A DNA stretch of 64,000 nucleotides from Anoplopoma fimbria (Eukaryota > Chordata > Actinopteri > Perciformes > Anoplopomatidae): contig NC_072456.1 of assembly GCF_027596085.1 (NCBI RefSeq), positions 25,712,261-25,776,260 of the forward strand. The letters are read 5' to 3'. Numbering within the stretch: the stretch's first letter is position 1; each line of letters opens with the position of its first letter. Below the pieces are notes generated by a model, which was not told where the DNA came from, did not search any database, and worked only from the letters and a program-made list of their open reading frames with translations. This document shows positions 53,588 to 64,000 of this stretch, in pieces. Both the position numbers and the translations under genes were made by a program.

Positions 53588-54204
53588 CAGTCAACAGTTT
53601 GGACACACCTTCTCATTCAATGGTTTTTCTTTATTTTTATTTTTTATCTACATTGTAGATTAATATTTAAGACATCCAAACTATGAAGGAACACATATGG
53701 AATTATGTGATAAACAAACAAATGTTTAAGAAATCAGAATATGTTTTATATTTTAGATTCTTCAAAGTAGTTGAATGAGAAGGTGTGTCCAAACTTTTGA
53801 CTGGTACTGTATGTTAATTCTGATTAAAAGAAATGAGGATGCCACAAAAGGTTCATTAAAAATCAAATATAGAGAAGTTAGGTGTTTGGGCAGGGAAATT
53901 CATTCAAAATGTCAAACTGTACAACCATTACTGCCAGACCAAAGGAGGAACAAATGAGCTTTTTGCACTTTTTTCTAATCTTAATCATAAATGTCATAAT
54001 ATTAATTATTTCTATATGAAAGAAGATGCTCCTTCCTGTCTTCATTAAGCCAGAAACTTAAACTTTACTGACATTTGGTTGCACATTTTGGTGACACACA
54101 ACTAATCACTGAGGTATAACAATATAAAATATAATCTTACCTTTTTCTATAAAACAATGACATGTCAATAAACAAGCCAACACAGAAAAAAGTACAAAAT
54201 ACAT
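51855..54204 (-). CDS. pigx: PIG-X, GPI mannosyltransferase I stabilising subunit, 6 exons
   Basis: Minus-strand exons 54204-54141, 53444-53351, 53270-53135, 53013-52803, 52202-52102 and 51992-51855 join in phase to 247 residues. MYFVLFSVLACLLTCHC is a signal peptide. LEINKKGFHR and GVFVDPYQLASL (about 80-90) are the diagnostic PIGX/Pbn1 blocks. They are followed by FLP-equivalent TIPIHGRYHEP and PELLLR, then a cysteine-rich luminal part with a sequon at Asn189 (HDNSST). One membrane helix lies near 218-238 (LVTPVCGGTLLVTMLCC), and a short basic cytosolic tail ends KHRII. PIG-X holds PIG-M in the ER membrane for adding the first mannose to GPI. Intron 1 carries a MITE. The gene shares a promoter region with cep19. 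The match is clear in spite of the low conservation typical of this family. Confidence 0.93.
53519..53582. repeat. (TA)n microsatellite in pigx intron 1
   Basis: About 31 TA units directly next to the left end of the MITE at 53583. Confidence 0.98.
53582..53812 (+). mobile_element. Tc1-type MITE in pigx intron 1
   Basis: Both ends are present (TAGTACCAGTCAACAGTTTG at 53582; CTTTTGACTGGTACTGTA ending at 53812), with the family interior (TTCCATATGTG, CATAGTTTGGATGTC) in reverse order. It is inserted at the edge of a (TA)n tract. Confidence 0.88.
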
Positions 54205-54646
54205 CAAAACAGCAGTGAAAACCAACAAACGTGTTACTGTTTACTGATTCAGCTTCTCAATGCTGTTTCAAGCTGTTTACGGAAGTGAATGTCGAAGGAC
54301 CCCGTTGTACTTTTATGGAGGCCGTGATAGTGCCTGACTAGAAATATAAATAAAAGGGCGTTGTTGGATGACTTAAAAGCTATAATTACGTTTACAATTT
54401 AGTGGTTAGACAAATAGATATCCATTATTTATATAATTGTAGTTAAAACAATATACATTTAAAATAATGACTCTAATTTTAGACAGGCATCGGCCAAGGC
54501 AGCTAAATTTGAGTCCAGGCTCACACAAGGCATAATCCCTGAAGCTCGCTGCTCAAACGCTTTTATAAAACATATAACTCTGAATTATAATGTTTTAAAT
54601 GTTTCATCCTTTTACTGCTGAAGTTCTAGTGGATGCCAGTTCAAAG
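54205..54646. promoter_or_regulatory. Bidirectional pigx/cep19 promoter region
   Basis: Only 442 bp separate the start codons of two divergent genes. It contains ACGGAAGTG (54279-54287), an ETS-type site on the plus strand. Which bases are transcribed 5' UTR cannot be told here. The head-to-head arrangement is the same in human. Confidence 0.65.
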
Positions 54647-55052
54647 ATGAGTTTCGAGGCAAAGCGATGTGGAGTGCAGTTCAGTCCTCCCTCCATAGTT
54701 CTCCTCTATGAAGACAAGGCATCTAAACATGTGAGAAAGAGAATAATACCTGTGAGGAACTTCTCCAAATACTCTGGTGAGACTAGACAGTTATTTGTAA
54801 AACACTCATGTACAGTACCAGTCAAAAGTTTGGACACACCTTCTCATTCAACTACTTTGAAGAATGTAAAATATAAAACATATTCTGGTTTGTTGAGCAT
54901 TTGTTTGTTTACCACATAATTCCATATGTGTTCCTTCATAGTTTGGATGTCTTCAATATTAATCTACAATGTAGAAAAAAATAAAAATAAAAAAAAAATT
55001 CCATGAATGAGAAGGTGTGTCCAAACTTTTGACTGGTACTATATATATATAT

Positions 55053-55105
<53 letters not shown>

Positions 55106-55544
55106 AATATAATATATACTATATACTATACACATACATATATATATATTATTATTATTTTAAATCTAACTTTCTGATTCTAACTTTCTGATTCTATTTG
55201 GTTTTCTGCTATAACAATAACTGTTCCCATTTTGCGATGCTTTAATGTAGCCAGTTCTCTGTACAATTTAAAGGTAAAGCCGCCTAAAATGTGATAAAAA
55301 CCTAACACAATTACATTATTAACTTAATTTAGTTTAATTTGTATCTGTATTGTCCAATGTCACAAATTTGCCTCAGAAGGATTTACAGTTTTCTGGTTTG
55401 TTGAGCATTTGTTTGTTTACCACATAATTCCATATGTGTTCCTTCATAGTTTGGATGTCTTCAATATTAATCTACAATGTAATCTAAAAAAAAATAAAAA
55501 TAAAACCATTGAATGAGAAGGTGTGTCCAAACTTTTGACTGGTA

Positions 55545-55593
<49 letters not shown>

Positions 55594-56633
55594 TACATAC
55601 AAACAACTTATTTAATTTTGTTTATTTATTTTTAAACCATAGGGATCTCCCTGCAACAAGTCTTTAAAAGATAACAATTCTTATTATTACAATATTCACA
55701 TTGGATTTTTGGTTTGTTTACAGCACAGTTACTGTTCATTATCTCGCCCTCTTGACTCTGTGTTTACATCATGATGCTTTCCTCATGTTGAATTTGTAAT
55801 AAGGTCTTGGTCATATTATCTGCACAGAGAATTGTTTTTGATGCTTCTGTTTACTTTCCTTATGATGCAAATGGGTTACAACTGAAATTCGTTGTGCATC
55901 ATGTATAACGACAATAAATGAGCCTTGAACTCTTGAATCTCACCATCATTTTGTGTTCAGAAGTATTGCACATAAACTTAAATTTAATGGGAATAATATG
56001 CACAACTATAACTTTGTGAAGTGCAATGATACTGGCTTTAAGGAGGGCCCTTCATTTTGATCTGATTCTGAGGCTCTCTATTAAAACCTTCAATATTTAA
56101 GTTTATATTATCATTATACGATTCATATTCCCAAATATGTGTTTAATTCAATTTCCTCAAGCTGGACAGGAAGACATAAGGTTCTGTGGCCCTGGGGATA
56201 AAGAATGAACACTTAAAGCAACAGGAACAGGGGTTGACTAATCTGACCCGGTTGAATCCTTTATGTCCTCTCTTCTTAACCTCCAGACTACAGCATGGCA
56301 GCTGAAAGGCTGAAGAACCACCCTCGGCACAGGGACTACCTGAAGGATGTGACCCAGAGCCAGCTGGAGAAGCTCCACATCATCCTGCGGGACCACATGG
56401 ACGGCCTCAGCTTGGAGCACAGCCTGGCCTCGTTCCGCCTGGACCCCGACGAAGACCTGAACAAACTGGACGATGACGAGCTGGCTCGCAAGAAGGGCCA
56501 AATGGACGAGGTGTTCGAGAAGAACCGGAGGCGGAAAGATGATCCCGACTTCGTCTACGACCTGGAAATGGATTTTGGCAAGACCGCCCAGGAGAAGTGC
56601 AGCTGGGACGAAGAGTCTGATGATGGATTTTAA
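54647..56633 (+). CDS. cep19: Centrosomal protein of 19 kDa (CEP19), 2 coding exons
   Basis: Exons 54647-54776 and 56287-56633 join in phase (G|AC) to 158 residues (human 163). MSFEAKRCGVQFSPPSIVLL and RIIPVRNFSKYS align with the human N-terminus. RLKNHPRHRDYL, QLEKLHIILRDH, DEDLNKLDDDELARKK and NRRRKDDPDFVYDLEMDF align with the C-terminal half, and an acidic WDEESDDGF forms the end. CEP19 sits at mother-centriole appendages and works with CEP350/FGFR1OP and RABL2 in starting ciliogenesis. An in-frame ATG at 54599 would add 16 residues, but homology supports 54647. The single intron holds two Tc1-type MITEs with (TA)n tracts. AATAAA signals lie at 56995 and 57010. Confidence 0.95.
54811..55041 (+). 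mobile_element. Tc1-type MITE in the cep19 intron (complete)
   Basis: TACAGTACCAGTCAAAAGTT at 54811 and CTTTTGACTGGTACTA ending at 55041. Followed at once by a long (TA)n stretch to about 55150. Confidence 0.9.
55040..55152. repeat. (TA)n tract in the cep19 intron
   Basis: TA runs with short interruptions (CAATA, TATACTATACA). Confidence 0.95.
55388..55582 (+). mobile_element. Left-truncated Tc1-type MITE plus (TA)n
   Basis: Starts inside the family sequence (TTCTGGTTTGTTGAGCATTT), ends CTTTTGACTGGTACTGTA near 55549 and continues into (TA)n to 55582. Confidence 0.85.
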
Positions 56634-57030
56634 AAACTATGTTCTACAGTCACTGAGCTTTAAGACTGTTAAGTTCCAGGAGATGACAGGGAAATCTGAC
56701 ACAGCATACACATCTGATGTTGGGTGGCTATTCTTACACAGAAAAGTACACTCAATAATCTGCCAGTTTATTCGGTGCAGGTATCTATAACTCGTGTTAA
56801 TCTAATGCAACAACTGTGTGATACATTTATTCTCCATTTTTTGTTAAAACTTGACTCAATGTTTTGAAAATTTGCCAGCTATTTATTGCAACAATATTCT
56901 GCCCACCACATTTACAACCAATACGGGTAGATTAGATATTAGAAACACCAAACAATTCAACATATGTGCAGACTAAAGCATCCCAAAAAGTTGAAATAAA
57001 ACAGTTTCAATAAACGGTGAACATTAAAAC

Positions 57031-59337
57031 CTTCATGAAGGTTAAATTTGCTGCTTGACGGATGTTATAGAGTTAATTCATCTTAGTTATTCATACCTGA
57101 TAAAGTGGCAAGAGTTTTGGATATGAGTAGAAGTGGATTGTTGTAAACAGCCACAACAGCTGTAGAGGCTGAACAGAAGAATAGAAACCAAACTACAGAA
57201 AGACACTACAGCATTCAGTTCCTGCTTGATGTGGTTCCTACATAACAGTGTGTGTACCAACATCAGGTACCACCAGGGCGTTTCGCTCATAAAAAAAAAA
57301 AGAAACCAGAAACTGCACGAATGAAAGAATGCATGAATAATAGTGAATATTTATTTGTTATAAAATACTGAATTTTACAAAATACAAAGACTTTGGCTCG
57401 TTTATTTTGTGGCTTACACCTAACGTGTTATTCACAGTTGAATATGAAAGAAGGTACTAAAATCCTATTAAATACAATTTGAGTGTACATCAATAAGTAA
57501 GCAATACAACACACACACATATATATACATATACATATATATATACATACATACATACATATATACATACACATATATATATATATACATATATATATAT
57601 CTCTCTCTTTGGGAAAAGAAACCGTGTCCACAAAATATTGTTTCTTATCATACAAAACATATCTATCTATATATATATATAGATGTGTGTATTATAAACT
57701 GCATTTCCATGTGGTTTGTGATGCACTATGGCAAAGTTTTAAAGGAGATACACTATATCATAAAATCAAGCCTGCAGTATTAAACCTCTTCAGGGGATAA
57801 TTTGAATCAAAGTGCTTAAATACCTCATTCAGAGACACTGACTGACTGACCTTTAGTACCACAATACATTCAATAATGTCATAGGTTCTTTGAAAAAATC
57901 GATAAAGAATGACCATACATTGCTTTGCTTGTGTGGTTTAAGATAATCAAAACACATATATATATAATTTTTACACTGGTATCAATTGCAGTCGTTTACA
58001 CAGAGCTGGTTTATTCCCTAAAGAGGTAGGTAACTGAAAATCTGACACATAATTCCTTTTACCACCAACATTTTGGTAAGGTGTTTTAAAAATCGTAAAT
58101 TCTCAGCAGGCTGTTGATTCTTTTAAAAAATAGTTCTTTATAAAATTTTATATATTTCAAGTATGCTCGAGCCACAATCCAAGATTTGTGAGTATGTTAG
58201 TGATGATAGTATTTACACTACATGGTTTGAGAGGAAGGACGTTCTGATAGGTAGGAGAGATAACGGTGCCACAAGCATATAGCTATACTCCCAATCCAGA
58301 TGAGGCCTTTAAAAAAAGCAGTATGACCCACCAAGTCTATGGAGAGTTATAGGATCTGAAATATATACACATTACACTATTAACTACAACAATACATACA
58401 TCATAAGTTAACGGGTAACTTCTGTATTTTTTTCAACCCAAACTCTTTTTTCCATGTTTTTGTGTCTGGCTTACGTGGACAACAATTTTTCATCATGCAA
58501 CAATGTTATCTATAGTCAATTCAAATCCACTAAAAGTGCTTGTTTTTACCACTTACAGGCTCAGATTTTTATTAAAGGTATAAGTGTCTGAGCACAGAAA
58601 TAAAACCTCTCTCTTTTCCTTTTGTTTGTTATAATGTCTAACCAAGTCTCGCTCAAGGAGAAGTCTCGCTCGATACCCTTGAGAAGTTTAGGTATTGTCG
58701 AAATCAGCTAAATATTCAGCCATGAAATTCCAAATCTGTTAGATAACACAAAAATAAACTGTCTGTCCTCCAACCAAACAAATTCTAACAACACCGGCTC
58801 TCATCTGTCTAACACTCAGTCACATTTCCAACGTTGTCTTCGGCCAACACGTTTCAGAACCAGACTTCTACTTGAGTGATGCTATATTAGACACAATAAC
58901 AAACAGACCAGCTCAAGAGAAAGGTAAAGGCGTGTTTCTCTGTAGGGTTTCTTCCATAATGTCCTCAGACACTTATAATAACAATCTGAGCCTGTCAGCG
59001 GCAACAACAAGCACTTTTACTGGACATACACCGGCGGTGAGGAGTGGCCCCAATGATTATACTGTTGCATGTTTAAGTGGCTGTCTGCAGCGTTCTCCTT
59101 AAGTTCTGGACTTATTTCAAAAATTGTTTTAACCTTTAATAACGTAGTAACCTGATGAAGGTCTATGTACCTAAAAGTTGTCACTTATTATCTCGGAATG
59201 CCAGTGAAGAAGACAGGAATTGTGTTCAGGAATTTTTTTGTTCCATTAGTCACTTAAGACACAAAAATGTGGGGAAAAAAGGGTCCAAGTTGATAATACA
59301 GAGGTTACCTTTAACTTATTTCCAAAAAGCAGGTATC
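57031..59337 (-). other. Convergent region cep19/ing5; probable long ing5 3' UTR
   Basis: No additional gene is seen. It contains (TA)n/(CATA)n tracts at 57505-57610 and 57660-57682. A TTTATT (minus AATAAA) near 57347 could end an ing5 3' UTR of about 2 kb; this is inferred. Confidence 0.4.
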
Positions 59338-62300
59338 TCATTTCTTCTTTTTGTCTTGGGTGCACCTCGGACAAAACCTGAGAGATTTAAGAGGGGAGGG
59401 GGAAAATATGTTAATGCACAGAAGACAACATGAGGTATCTGCATTAGTAATGATTATACGGTTAACCTCCTTTGAAACTAATTCACAGTTCTTACCATTT
59501 TCCTTTGGGTTTAGAGGCGAGATCAACACAAGCAAAGTGAAACCACTCAATCGGACACTGAGGGATGAAAAACAAAGTCATTATTAAGAATCTCTCACCG
59601 AAACAGGAAACCAAACTGTTTCTGACAGCGAGAAAGAAACACTTACATCCGGGTTATCGCATCCAATCATCTCTCCATATGACACCTGATGGCAGAGGCA
59701 GTACGTAGGCTCGTTGGGATCGACCGGCATGTCCAAAACGTCTGACGGCTGCATCGGCAGGAGAGCCTCACTCAAGTCTGGGCTAGAAGTCCAACGTAAC
59801 ACATAGAGCATTATTAGAATTAAACATGATTAAATAAATGAATGAGTCATTGGTGAGCTGACTCAACACTGGTAAGAATAATAATGGATATTCAGGTCTG
59901 ATAAAATGTGTACCATGACATCCCTGATGGAGCCACGAGCCCAAACATACCTGTTTTTTATCTTTTTCTTTTTGGGAGAATCTTCTTCAGAACATTTCCT
60001 TGCTCTTCCTCTGGATGCACGCTTCTCTCTCAGCCCCCGGGTTTCACCCTCTGTGGGAATGATTTGCATTATTGTAAAATGTGCATCAATCCGTTTTGTC
60101 TTTTGATGAAAGCCTCTCAGTTACCAAACTTACTTTTCACGGCTCTTCCTTCTGTACTTTCGTAGCCGCTCATTTCCAGTTTCTCTTTCAGTTCATTCTC
60201 AAACCGCGCCAGATCTGCATCCAGTCTGCGGATATGTTTGTCCACCTGCAGGAAAAATGATTTCACACAGAACATGACCATGTGTATGTTTTCATTTGCA
60301 AACTTGGAATATACTTTACAAAAACCATTAAGTGCAATAAAGTGTGACTTAAAGGGATCATTTGGATTGTTTTGAAGTGTGGTTGTACCACACTTTAATC
60401 CAAACCATCCCTTTAAAGCTTATTTCCAACATGTGGACATTATAAAATCTTTATTAAAATTCATCTATATAACAGTGAATGGAAACTGACCATTTCGTAT
60501 GTCTGCATTGCGAGCTGGACTTTGTCATCGCTGAACTCTTTGCACTTGCTGTAGGCATTTTGGATCTTCTGCAGATGCTCCACTCTCTGCTCTGAGGCCA
60601 GGTTCTTCACCTTCGCGATGTACTCTTCAGCCAGTTTGTCAATCTCTCCTTTCTTTTCTGCACAACAACATGATTATTACAGTGATGGAAAAAACAGAAG
60701 TGATTGGCACAATACTTGTAAGTCTGGGTCTACCTCTCAAACGTTTAATATTGGCTCACCTAAATGTGCCTGGTTTATTGGAACAGTTAAAGAAGCTGAG
60801 CCATTGTTAATGCTATTAGTTAGACCTGTGATATTGTGCTGAATCAATATAACTGCCATGAAAAAAGGTACATTAGATTTTTGCTCAGGTTAATGCTGGG
60901 TGGTGCTCTACTGTAAATAATGATCACCTTCAGTCCTATTGTCCAGGTCCCGCATCAAAGTAAAGTTCCTCTGCAGCTCACATGGCAGGTTTTCAATACC
61001 TAGAGAAGAAATCGACATCAGGATGAGAGATACCAAGAGAGAGAGAGACATTCCATCCCTAATGATACACTTAGTTTCCCACTCCATCAATGTAATGTCA
61101 CTCAAGGTAAAAATTCAACTAATGTCAATGAGTCTTAACTACAACCCGATTATCAATTATAGTTGATGGATAATCACTGTGAAATAAAAAGAAACGATCG
61201 AACGGGAATTATACAGTTCTAATGATATGTACATTACTAGACCACTTACATAAAAGACATTAAGCTTAGAAAAACAACAACTGTGGAAGCCCATTTTCCC
61301 CACTGTGATGGAAAGTCATTATAATGAGAAACTCTATGAAAATAATGACATGGCGCCGCGCGAGTGGCTGCCTCTTACAGCAGCTCTTGCAAATGTCCCC
61401 ACTGCGGGACTAATAAAGGATTATCTTATCTTATCTTACATAGCATCTCATAGTTATGACTAACTATCTCATAATAATGACTTACTAAATACTCAATAAA
61501 GCAATATTTATGAGACAATAATTCACAGTTATGAGTTGGTTATGCATAATTATGAGATGCTAAGTCATAATTATGAGATACTAAGTCATAATTATGAGAT
61601 ACTAAGTCATAATTTTCAGATACTAAGTCATAATTTTCAGATTCTAAGTCATAATTATGAGATACTAAGTCATAATTTTCAGATTCTAAGTCATAATTAT
61701 GAGATACTTAGTCATCATTATGAGATACTTAGACATAATTATGAGATAGTAAATCATAATTATGAGATACTTAGTCATAATTCTGATATACTAAGTCATA
61801 ATTATGAGATACTAAGTCATAATTTTCAGATACTAAGTAATAATTATGAGATACTTAGTCATAATTATGAGATACTAAGTTAATAATTAAGAGATAATTA
61901 TGAGATACTTAGTTATAGATATTATAATTATGAGATACTAAGATATAATTATGAGATACTTAGTCATAATTATGAGATACTTAAATAATTATGAGATATA
62001 ATTATGAGATACTTAGACATAATTATGAGATAGTAAATCATAATTATGAGATACTGAGATACTAAGTCATAATTATGAGATACTAAGTCATAATTATGAG
62101 ATACTAAGTCATAATTATGAGATACTGAGATACTAAGTCATAATTATGAGATGCTTAGTCATAATTATGAGATACTAAGTCATAATTATGAGATACTAAT
62201 TAATAATTATGAGATACTAAGTAATAATTATGAGATACTAAGTCATAATTATGAGATACTTAGACATAATTATGAGATCCTAAGTAATAATTATGAGATA

Positions 62301-63011
62301 CTAAGTCATAATTATGAGATACTGAGATACTAATTAATAATTATGAGATACTTAGTTATAATTAAAGTCATAATTATGAGATACTTAATCATAATTAAAG
62401 TCATAATTATGAGATACTTAATCATAATTAAAGTCATAATTATGAGATACTTAGTTATAATTAAAGTCATAATTATGAGATAGTAAATCATAATTATGAG
62501 ATACTTAATCATAATTAAAGTCATAATTATGAGATACTTTCATTATAGCCTTATATGATCTTTATTAGTTTCATCACATCTTCCATCAGAACCCGGAAGT
62601 GTTAACGCAGCTCCGTGTGACGCACTCCGCTAAGCCCCGCCCCCTGCGCGTACCCGCTAACGGAAGCGCGGTTATCAACAGGTTGCAAATGCATGAAGCA
62701 CACACACACACACACACAGTGACCAAAAACAGGCAGAAAACACAGAGTGTGACCACATCATCCTTAACAACCTTATAAACCCGGTTTCCAACACTAAACA
62801 CGCTAATCAGGTTAGCAGGCGCGCTAACGAGCTAGCACATGCTAGCTGCTAACGCGCGGGTATGGCCTGCCGTAAAGCAAGAAAGCGCTCAGATGCCGTA
62901 AAACTAAAACCTCAAAACACGTGAAATATGTTTGAAAACATGAATATAAACACATTGTGTCGGAGTTTACTCACTGTCAAGGTAATGCTCCAGGTATATC
63001 GCCGTCGCCAT
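59338..63011 (-). CDS. ing5: Inhibitor of growth protein 5 (PHD-finger H3K4me3 reader), 8 exons
   Basis: Minus-strand exons 63011-62975, 60999-60928, 60657-60491, 60245-60134, 60050-59951, 59782-59647, 59557-59496 and 59377-59338 join in phase to 241 residues (human ING5: 240). [20 protein letters not shown] with the PCELQRNF form is ING5-like (ING4 has PFELQ). The N-terminal leucine-zipper-like ING domain runs to about residue 105 ([25 protein letters not shown]). A basic nuclear-localisation stretch follows ([15 protein letters not shown]). The PHD finger is complete: [20 protein letters not shown], then [10 protein letters not shown] and KWFCPRC, with aromatic Tyr190 and Trp212 for H3K4me3. 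It ends DKKKK. It is part of HBO1 and MOZ/MORF acetyltransferase complexes. Intron 1 (2 kb) contains a 1-kb tandem array. Confidence 0.97.
60350..60417. repeat. Short hairpin related to the pak2 intron foldback element
   Basis: TAAAGGGATCATTTGGATTG...AAGTGTGGT is followed after 3 bp by ACCACACTTTAATCC... ATCCCTTTAA. It shares its ends with 41219-41260 and 41918-41956 and lies in ing5 intron 3. Confidence 0.75.
61385..61437 (+). mobile_element. LINE/SINE 3' tail with (TTATC)n
   Basis: ACTGCGGGACTAATAAAGGA followed by TTATCTTATCTTATCTTA. The same tail type as at 36839, and inverted at 63540-63600 and 63920-63975. Confidence 0.65.
61440..62545. repeat. 1.1-kb tandem array of 20-bp palindromic units in ing5 intron 1
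   Basis: About fifty units of AGTCATAATTATGAGATACT with variants (TTTTCAGATACT, ATTAATAATTATGAG). Each standard unit contains the perfect 12-bp palindrome TCATAATTATGA with a central TAATTA. ORFs with [14 protein letters not shown] are repeat artefacts. Confidence 0.95.
62700..62719. repeat. (CA)n microsatellite
   Basis: Ten CA units in ing5 intron 1, just downstream of its first exon. Confidence 0.85.
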
Positions 63012-63345
63012 CTCATTAGCTACTTAGCTTCTGCGTTATTCTCGCTAGCTCCTCAGATCAAGCGTGGACGCGCTTGTTTCGGAGTCCTGCGTCGCCCGTC
63101 GGTGGGATCCTCGGGGGCGGTTATAGCAAAAAAACCGGCACTACTTCAATTTTTCACACATGTGAGGTGGTGTAATTGTCCCAGAGCTGCGTTAGTTCGT
63201 GTACAGTCGACTCTCTTTGCGGGAAACACACATCGTGTCTGTTCTAACCCGCCTTGTGTCCGCCCGCCGGTGGTGGGTGATCAAGCGCGCCCTTTGCTGG
63301 CGCTGATCAGCTGACCGGTGACGTCATTCACAAACAACTCGGCCC
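63012..63345 (-). promoter_or_regulatory. ing5 promoter region, CpG-richer, with a CRE
   Basis: Immediately upstream of the ing5 ATG, the base composition turns GC/CpG-rich compared with its surroundings (GCGTGGACGCGC, GTCGCCCGTCGG). A full CRE palindrome TGACGTCA lies at 63319-63326. The function is inferred from position. Confidence 0.5.
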
Positions 63346-63535
63346 CACCCCCCCTTTTTTTTCGAAGATCGTGAAGAGATGCTGAGATGCTTTACTATGA
63401 ACATTTTATATTTGGTTTCTTTAACTATGACAAAAAGGACATATATCATAAATCTATTAATTATTCTTGCCAAATTTTATATACATAAATAAGAAAATAC
63501 AAATAAGTATTTTAAATAATTAAGTAAGAAAAATA

Positions 63536-63625
63536 AAAAAAATAAGATAAGATAAGATAAGATAAGATAATCCTTTATTAGTCCTGCAGCGGGGAAATTT
63601 ACAGGATTACAGCAGCAGAGATATA
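63536..63625 (-). mobile_element. LINE/SINE 3' tail with (GATAA)n, inverted
   Basis: (AAGAT)n/(GATAA)n is followed by TCCTTTATTAGTCCTGCAGC GGGGAAATTTACAGGATTAC. A second copy is at 63925-63985. Confidence 0.65.
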
Positions 63626-63764
63626 GTGCAAACAAGTGCAAACAAGCATACATAGTAGAAAAAACAAACAAGTATTTTAAATAATTAAGTAAGAAAAATA
63701 AAAAATCCACAATAACCAGAAAAGAGAATAATTATAGTTATAGTATTGCACAGATTTATCTTAT

Positions 63765-63856
63765 TTAATATTAATCTACAATGTAGAAAAAAAAAGTAAA
63801 AATAAAGAAAAAACATTGAATGAGAAGGTGTGTCCAAACTTTTGACTGGTACTGTA
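63765..63856 (+). mobile_element. Tc1-type MITE, right half
   Basis: ATTAATCTACAATGTAGAAA ... GAATGAGAAGGTGTGTCCAA and ACTTTTGACTGGTACTGTAC. The left half is absent. Confidence 0.85.
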
Positions 63857-63877
63857 CAAGACAGTAATAATATATGC

Positions 63878-63879
<2 letters not shown>

Positions 63880-63926
<47 letters not shown>

Positions 63927-64000
63927 TAATAAGATAATCCTTTATTAGTCCTGCAGCGGGGAGATTTACAGGATTGCAGCAGCGGCTGTGGCGTAGTGGA
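63880..64000 (-). mobile_element. (AAT)n plus inverted LINE/SINE tail, cut by the window end
   Basis: A (TAA)n run at 63880-63930, then TCCTTTATTAGTCCTGCAGC. The last bases GGCTGTGGCGTAGTGGA resemble a tRNA-derived SINE head but are incomplete. Confidence 0.5.

Noticed and set aside
54599..54646. 16-residue N-terminal extension of CEP19
   Set aside because: In-frame, but the human protein aligns from the ATG at 54647. The upstream stretch is more likely 5' UTR.
61440..62545. CRISPR-like array of regularly spaced repeats
   Set aside because: The units are contiguous 20-bp tandem repeats without unique spacers, in an intron of a vertebrate gene.
63984..64000. tRNA gene or complete SINE at the window end
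   Set aside because: Only 17 bases with B1-box-like content remain; it cannot be judged.

Overview
The window looks like nuclear DNA of a teleost fish, probably a percomorph. The reasons are multi-exon genes with GT-AG introns, AT-rich introns, and a dense load of Tc1/mariner, PIF/Harbinger, hAT-like, ISL2EU-like and L2-like elements together with micro- and minisatellites. The lineage is an inference. A run of 100 N at 20609-20708 shows that this is a scaffold with an assembly gap.

Layout. Positions 1 to about 31 kb contain no intact host gene that I can recognise. This part is a nest of transposable elements: Harbinger remnants (1-1640, 15.2-17.1 kb, 27.7-29.5 kb); a several-kilobase repeated block present in direct orientation near 1.6-9.4 kb (partly tandemly duplicated) and 17.1-20.6 kb, and inverted at 22.2-24.96 kb; a Tc1-like element between the two facing copies; a truncated LINE; a deleted ISL2EU-like element with THAP- and nuclease-gene remnants; and an 18-bp minisatellite of about 1.6 kb.

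From 31 kb on there are six recognisable genes whose exons I joined by hand with consistent phases: aqp12 (+, 31353-33024, superaquaporin), rpp21 (-, 34183-37693, RNase P/MRP zinc-ribbon subunit), pak2 (-, 39156-46933, p21-activated kinase), pigx (-, 51855-54204, GPI mannosyltransferase I subunit), cep19 (+, 54647-56633, centriole/ciliary protein) and ing5 (-, 59338-63011, PHD-finger reader of HBO1/MOZ acetyltransferase complexes). pigx and cep19 are head-to-head with 442 bp between their start codons. The block pak2-pigx-cep19 matches the human 3q29 neighbourhood. These are independent housekeeping or tissue genes, not one pathway.

No clearly new gene system was found. The points most worth a second look are: insertions that can be dated against paralogous empty sites; the inverted 2.7-kb arms that meet at a Tc1 element and an N gap; the NPT/NPS pore motifs of aqp12; a long foldback element in a pak2 intron; a roughly 1-kb array of palindromic TAATTA units inside ing5 intron 1; and an MITE family that repeatedly sits beside (TA)n tracts.
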